Assembly: GCA_946887295.1 (NCBI GenBank)
Contig: CAMPKP010000073.1
Location: forward strand, 1 to 15,587
Direction: 5' to 3'
Source of the DNA: an uncultured Gemmatimonadota bacterium
GTDB taxonomy: Bacteria > Gemmatimonadota > Gemmatimonadetes > Gemmatimonadales > GWC2-71-9
Length of the DNA: 15,587 bases
The position numbers and the translations under genes were made by a program. Shown in pieces: positions 13,231-15,587 of this stretch. Below the pieces are notes generated by a model that saw only the letters and a program-made list of their open reading frames with translations, was not told the DNA's origin and did no database searches. Every line of letters starts with the position of its first letter. The first letter of the stretch is position 1.

Positions 13231-13260
13231 CGTGGGCCCACCCATCGACAAGGGCCCACG
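13231..13260. other. 9-bp perfect hairpin in the leader of the HAF-repeat gene
   Basis: CGTGGGCCC (13231-13239) pairs perfectly with GGGCCCACG (13252-13260) around a 12-base loop. If transcription starts from the TTGACA at 13205, this stem would be near the 5-prime end of the transcript; otherwise it is a second terminator-like stem. No T-run follows. Confidence 0.5.
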
Positions 13261-13383
13261 CCGGTCACACCGGCACATTCTGCCGCGCAGCTCTCGCCTC
13301 CCTCCCGACGCCCTCAGGACGCCCCGAAGGACCCACGACCGCCACGACGCCGATGGGTGATCCCTACCTACCGGAGGTCCGCC

Positions 13384-14607
13384 ATGAAACGGACGGTACT
13401 CTGCGCCCTGGCCATCACGGGCGTGCTCGCTTGCGATCATCCGACCCAACCCACCGCTCCCAGTGTCACGCCGACCGCCCTTGCCACACTCACGAGGGGA
13501 GGCTTCGAGGTCACCAACCTCGGTACGCTCGGGGGATCCTTCAGCGTCGCATTCACCATCAACGAGCGCGGCGAGGTAGTCGGCTTCGCCGACCTCCCGT
13601 CCGGCAAGCAGCGCGCCTTCCTCTGGACTCCGAGCCGGGGCATGCGGAGCCTCGGCACTCTCGGCGGCTCGAACAGTTTCGGCGGTTACATCAACGATCA
13701 GGGGGACGTGGTCGGCGCGAGCGAGGTCCGGCGTGGCTCCACCGTGAGCAAGGCGTTCCTGTGGACCAAGGCCGGCGGCATGCGCAGCCTGGGCACGCTC
13801 GGCGGGCGGAACAGCTTCGCCGGCTCCATCAACAATCGCAGAGAGGTGACCGGGAACGCCGACCTGCCCAACGGGAATTTCGAGGCGTTCCTGTGGAGTC
13901 CGGGACGCGGGATGCGGAGCCTGGGAACCCTGGGTGGGGCGAACAGCCTCACCAGCGACATCAACGATGCGACGCAAGTCGTCGGAACCAGTGAAGTGCG
14001 GCCGGGGTCGGGTGCGTTCCGGGCGTTCCTGTGGACCGAGCGGCGCGGGATGGAGGATCTCGGCACTCTCGGCGGACTCAACAGTATGGGTGTGGGCATC
14101 AGCCAGACCGGGGTGGTCATCGGCAGCAGTGAGACCGCCTCGGGTACGGTGGAGGCCTTCATCTGGACCAGGGGGGGTGGCATGCGAAGTCTGGGCAGTC
14201 TGGGCGGTAGCTTTGCCGAAGCGCACTACATCAACACCCACCGCCGGGTCGTCGGCGCCAGCCTCGTCGCGAACGACAGGCGTCAGCTTCCATTCCTCTG
14301 GACCCCCGAAGACGGTATTCGACGGCTGCCTACGCTCGGGGGCGACTTCGGCGACGCCTGGGGCGTGAACGAGTTCGGTCAGATCGCCGGCAGTACCAAC
14401 CTGGTAGTCGGGGGCTTCGTACGCGCCACCCTCTGGACACCGACGACCGGCCCGCTGACGGCCACCGACCCCGACGCCGCACTCGAAGCCGCCGGAGCCG
14501 AAGTCGATGGCCGGGCCACCATGTCCGCGGTCTGCGCCCTGGTCGCCCGATGGGACCGGCGGCCGGCCTACGCCGGGTCACGGAGTGGGGCCTGCCCGGC
14601 GCATTGA
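13384..14607 (+). CDS. HAF-repeat lipoprotein
   Basis: A 407-residue extracellular protein of HAF-type repeats. The leader ends in the lipobox V14-L15-A16-C17 with Asp at +2, so it should be lipid-anchored. Seven LG(T/S)LGG-type turns start at residues 46, 90, 136, 180, 226, 270 and 315 (the last reads LPTLGG), giving a 44-46-residue period. Each unit also carries an IN-x-x-G-x-VVG strand and an AFLWT strand. Units alternate between ADLP(S/N)G and SEVR(R/P)GS, showing an AB-AB pattern. After about residue 353 a 50-residue Ala-rich tail with two cysteines follows. The fold is probably a beta-propeller-like ring; the role at the surface is unknown. GGAGG at 13373-13377 fixes the ATG. Confidence 0.88.
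   Translation: MKRTVLCALAITGVLACDHPTQPTAPSVTPTALATLTRGGFEVTNLGTLGGSFSVAFTINERGEVVGFADLPSGKQRAFLWTPSRGMRSLGTLGGSNSFGGYINDQGDVVGASEVRRGSTVSKAFLWTKAGGMRSLGTLGGRNSFAGSINNRREVTGNADLPNGNFEAFLWSPGRGMRSLGTLGGANSLTSDINDATQVVGTSEVRPGSGAFRAFLWTERRGMEDLGTLGGLNSMGVGISQTGVVIGSSETASGTVEAFIWTRGGGMRSLGSLGGSFAEAHYINTHRRVVGASLVANDRRQLPFLWTPEDGIRRLPTLGGDFGDAWGVNEFGQIAGSTNLVVGGFVRATLWTPTTGPLTATDPDAALEAAGAEVDGRATMSAVCALVARWDRRPAYAGSRSGACPAH
13519..14352. repeat. Tandem HAF repeat array inside the lipoprotein gene
   Basis: Seven units of about 132-138 bp, each marked by an LGTLGG-type turn. Adjacent units differ enough at DNA level to be old, yet units 1 and 3 (ADLPSG, ADLPNG) and units 2 and 4 (SEVRRGS, SEVRPGS) resemble each other more than their direct neighbours. 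Confidence 0.75.
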
Positions 14608-14661
14608 TCCGGCGGGGCCCTTCTGGACCGGGCTCCGGAGCGTAAGTTTGTACGGCGAGCG

Positions 14662-14710
14662 CCATCGGCGATCCTCGTGGCTCATGGCTGCCTCGACGAG
14701 GCGCCGATGG
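14662..14710. terminator. Long bulged hairpin between the HAF gene and the AlkD-like gene
   Basis: CCATCGGCG (14662-14670) pairs with CGCCGATGG (14702-14710), and after a two-base AT bulge CCTCGT (14673-14678) pairs with ACGAGG (14696-14701), for 15 bp in total around a 17-base loop. It lies 54 bases after the HAF stop and about 80 before the next ATG. No T-run follows. Transcript end or leader structure are both possible. The rest of the 182-base spacer holds no gene. Confidence 0.5.
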
Positions 14711-14789
14711 TCTGGTCGTTGGAGCGGTGATCGTGTTCGCTGGCGTGCTCGGGAGCGGCTTTCGGTGCAGGCATCCACGGAGAACACGC

Positions 14790-15563
14790 ATGGCCCCCAA
14801 GATGAAGCGGCCCCCCGTCGAACCCGCCAGGAAGCATGCTCCGCAATCGCTGGACAACGATGTCCAGTCCGTGCTCGCGTGGCTGGAGCGCTACGGGACC
14901 AAGCGCACCCGCGACGACATGGCGCGGTACGGAATCCCCTCGGACAACGCATTCGGCGTCACGATGGCCGACATGAAGGTGCTGGCCAAGCGGCTCGGAC
15001 GGAATCACGAGCTGGCCGCCGCGCTCTGGCGAAGCGGCTGGTACGAGGCCCGCATGCTGACCTCCTTCGTGGATGAGCCGGCTCGCGTCACGGCGGCGCA
15101 GATGGACCGCTGGTGCCGCGACTTCGACAACTGGGGGATCTGCGACACCGTGTGCTTTCACCTGTTCGACCGCACGCCGTACGCCTGGCAGAAGGTCGAG
15201 CAGTGGCACGACCGGCGCGAGGAATTCGTCAGGCGGGCGGCCTTCGCGTTGCTGTGGGGTCTCACCGTACATGACAAGCACGCCGGCAACGAGCGGTTCG
15301 TCGGCGGCCTCGGCTTCATCGAGCGCGCCTCCACCGACGAGCGGCACTTCGTGAAGAAGGCCGTGAACATGGCGCTGCGTGCGATCGGGAAGCGCAATAC
15401 CGCGCTCAACGTCGCCGCGGTGCAGGTGGCCCGGCGCCTGGCCGACTCGCCGCAGCCGGTGGCGCGCTGGGTGGGGAAGGACGCTCTGAGGGAGCTCACC
15501 AGTGCCAGCGTGATTCGGCGCGCCGCCGCGCGGGGTCACTCCACGGCGCGCTTGCATGCCTGA
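14790..15563 (+). CDS. DNA alkylation repair protein, AlkD-like glycosylase
   Basis: A 257-residue HEAT-repeat-like protein of the DNA alkylation repair (AlkC/AlkD) family, which removes positively charged alkylated bases such as N3- or N7-alkylpurines from DNA. The family's key positions appear in place: DFDNWGICDTVC at 111-122 gives the aromatic W115 and acidic D119, and EEFVRRAAFALLWG at 144-157 gives the basic residue (R148 or R149). HEAT-type helices cover about 22-245. ATG 14790 follows CGGAG-type sequence; the open frame extends 21 codons upstream without a better site. Members of this length with a WGICD core are usually active in the family, but activity here is inferred. The last 24 bases of the window hold nothing. 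Confidence 0.88.
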   Translation: MAPKMKRPPVEPARKHAPQSLDNDVQSVLAWLERYGTKRTRDDMARYGIPSDNAFGVTMADMKVLAKRLGRNHELAAALWRSGWYEARMLTSFVDEPARVTAAQMDRWCRDFDNWGICDTVCFHLFDRTPYAWQKVEQWHDRREEFVRRAAFALLWGLTVHDKHAGNERFVGGLGFIERASTDERHFVKKAVNMALRAIGKRNTALNVAAVQVARRLADSPQPVARWVGKDALRELTSASVIRRAAARGHSTARLHA

Positions 15564-15587
15564 CAGGGTGGCGCTGGTGGCGGGGGC

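Noticed and set aside
12946..14241. 431-residue open frame on the minus strand
   Set aside because: It mirrors the HAF repeats and the cupin end. Its apparent internal repeats are just the antisense of the HAF array.
696..14710. Calling the strong hairpins classic intrinsic terminators
   Set aside because: None read on the plus strand is followed by a T-run. They are reported as terminator-like only.

Overview
This 15.6 kb window is GC-rich, densely packed bacterial DNA. All but one of its genes read on the plus strand. The mix fits a soil or sediment Gemmatimonadota-like genome: DinB-fold proteins, RibD-C/dihydrofolate-reductase-like proteins, a PhnB-type VOC protein, a ScyD/ScyE-like propeller lipoprotein, a HAF-repeat lipoprotein, DUF4404 and PspC. 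That placement is an inference from gene content and codon style; there is no rRNA or marker gene to prove it. I see no tRNA, rRNA, CRISPR array, insertion sequence, phage gene or replication origin.

Layout. Positions 155-2544 hold an isoprenylcysteine-methyltransferase-like membrane protein, a RibD-C reductase-like protein, a DinB-fold protein, and a DCC thiol-disulfide oxidoreductase whose first 20 residues look like the start of a HicB antitoxin. Positions 2633-5032 hold a small unknown protein, a second DinB-fold protein, a free-standing NFACT-R (DUF814) RNA-binding protein and two small membrane or lipoprotein genes. Positions 5235-7624 hold small envelope-type proteins (membrane plus coiled coil, secreted cupin, DUF4404, PspC, helical unknown). 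Positions 7752-10375 hold the ScyD-like lipoprotein, then a second RibD-C protein and a DUF4386-like membrane protein. Positions 10509-11453 hold a small unknown protein followed by a PIN toxin and Phd-like antitoxin in toxin-first order. A VOC protein lies on the minus strand (11588-12070). Positions 12360-15563 hold a helical-domain/cupin ORF with two good starts, the HAF-repeat lipoprotein and an AlkD-type DNA glycosylase.

Most genes look like independent one- to three-gene units. The clearest co-transcribed sets are DinB/NFACT-R/membrane protein (3136-4545), RibD-C/DUF4386 (9052-10375) and unknown/PIN/Phd (10509-11453). Spacers are short (none reaches 300 bases). Several carry strong GC hairpins without a T-run, and three carry a fresh-looking two-copy tandem duplication of 15-21 bp. 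No single obvious new system spans the window. The most unusual points are the HicB-DCC in-frame junction, the two-start helical/cupin ORF, the ABAB super-repeat in the HAF protein, a cupin with a Met in place of its last metal-ligand His, and the palindrome-rich spacer at 13155-13383.
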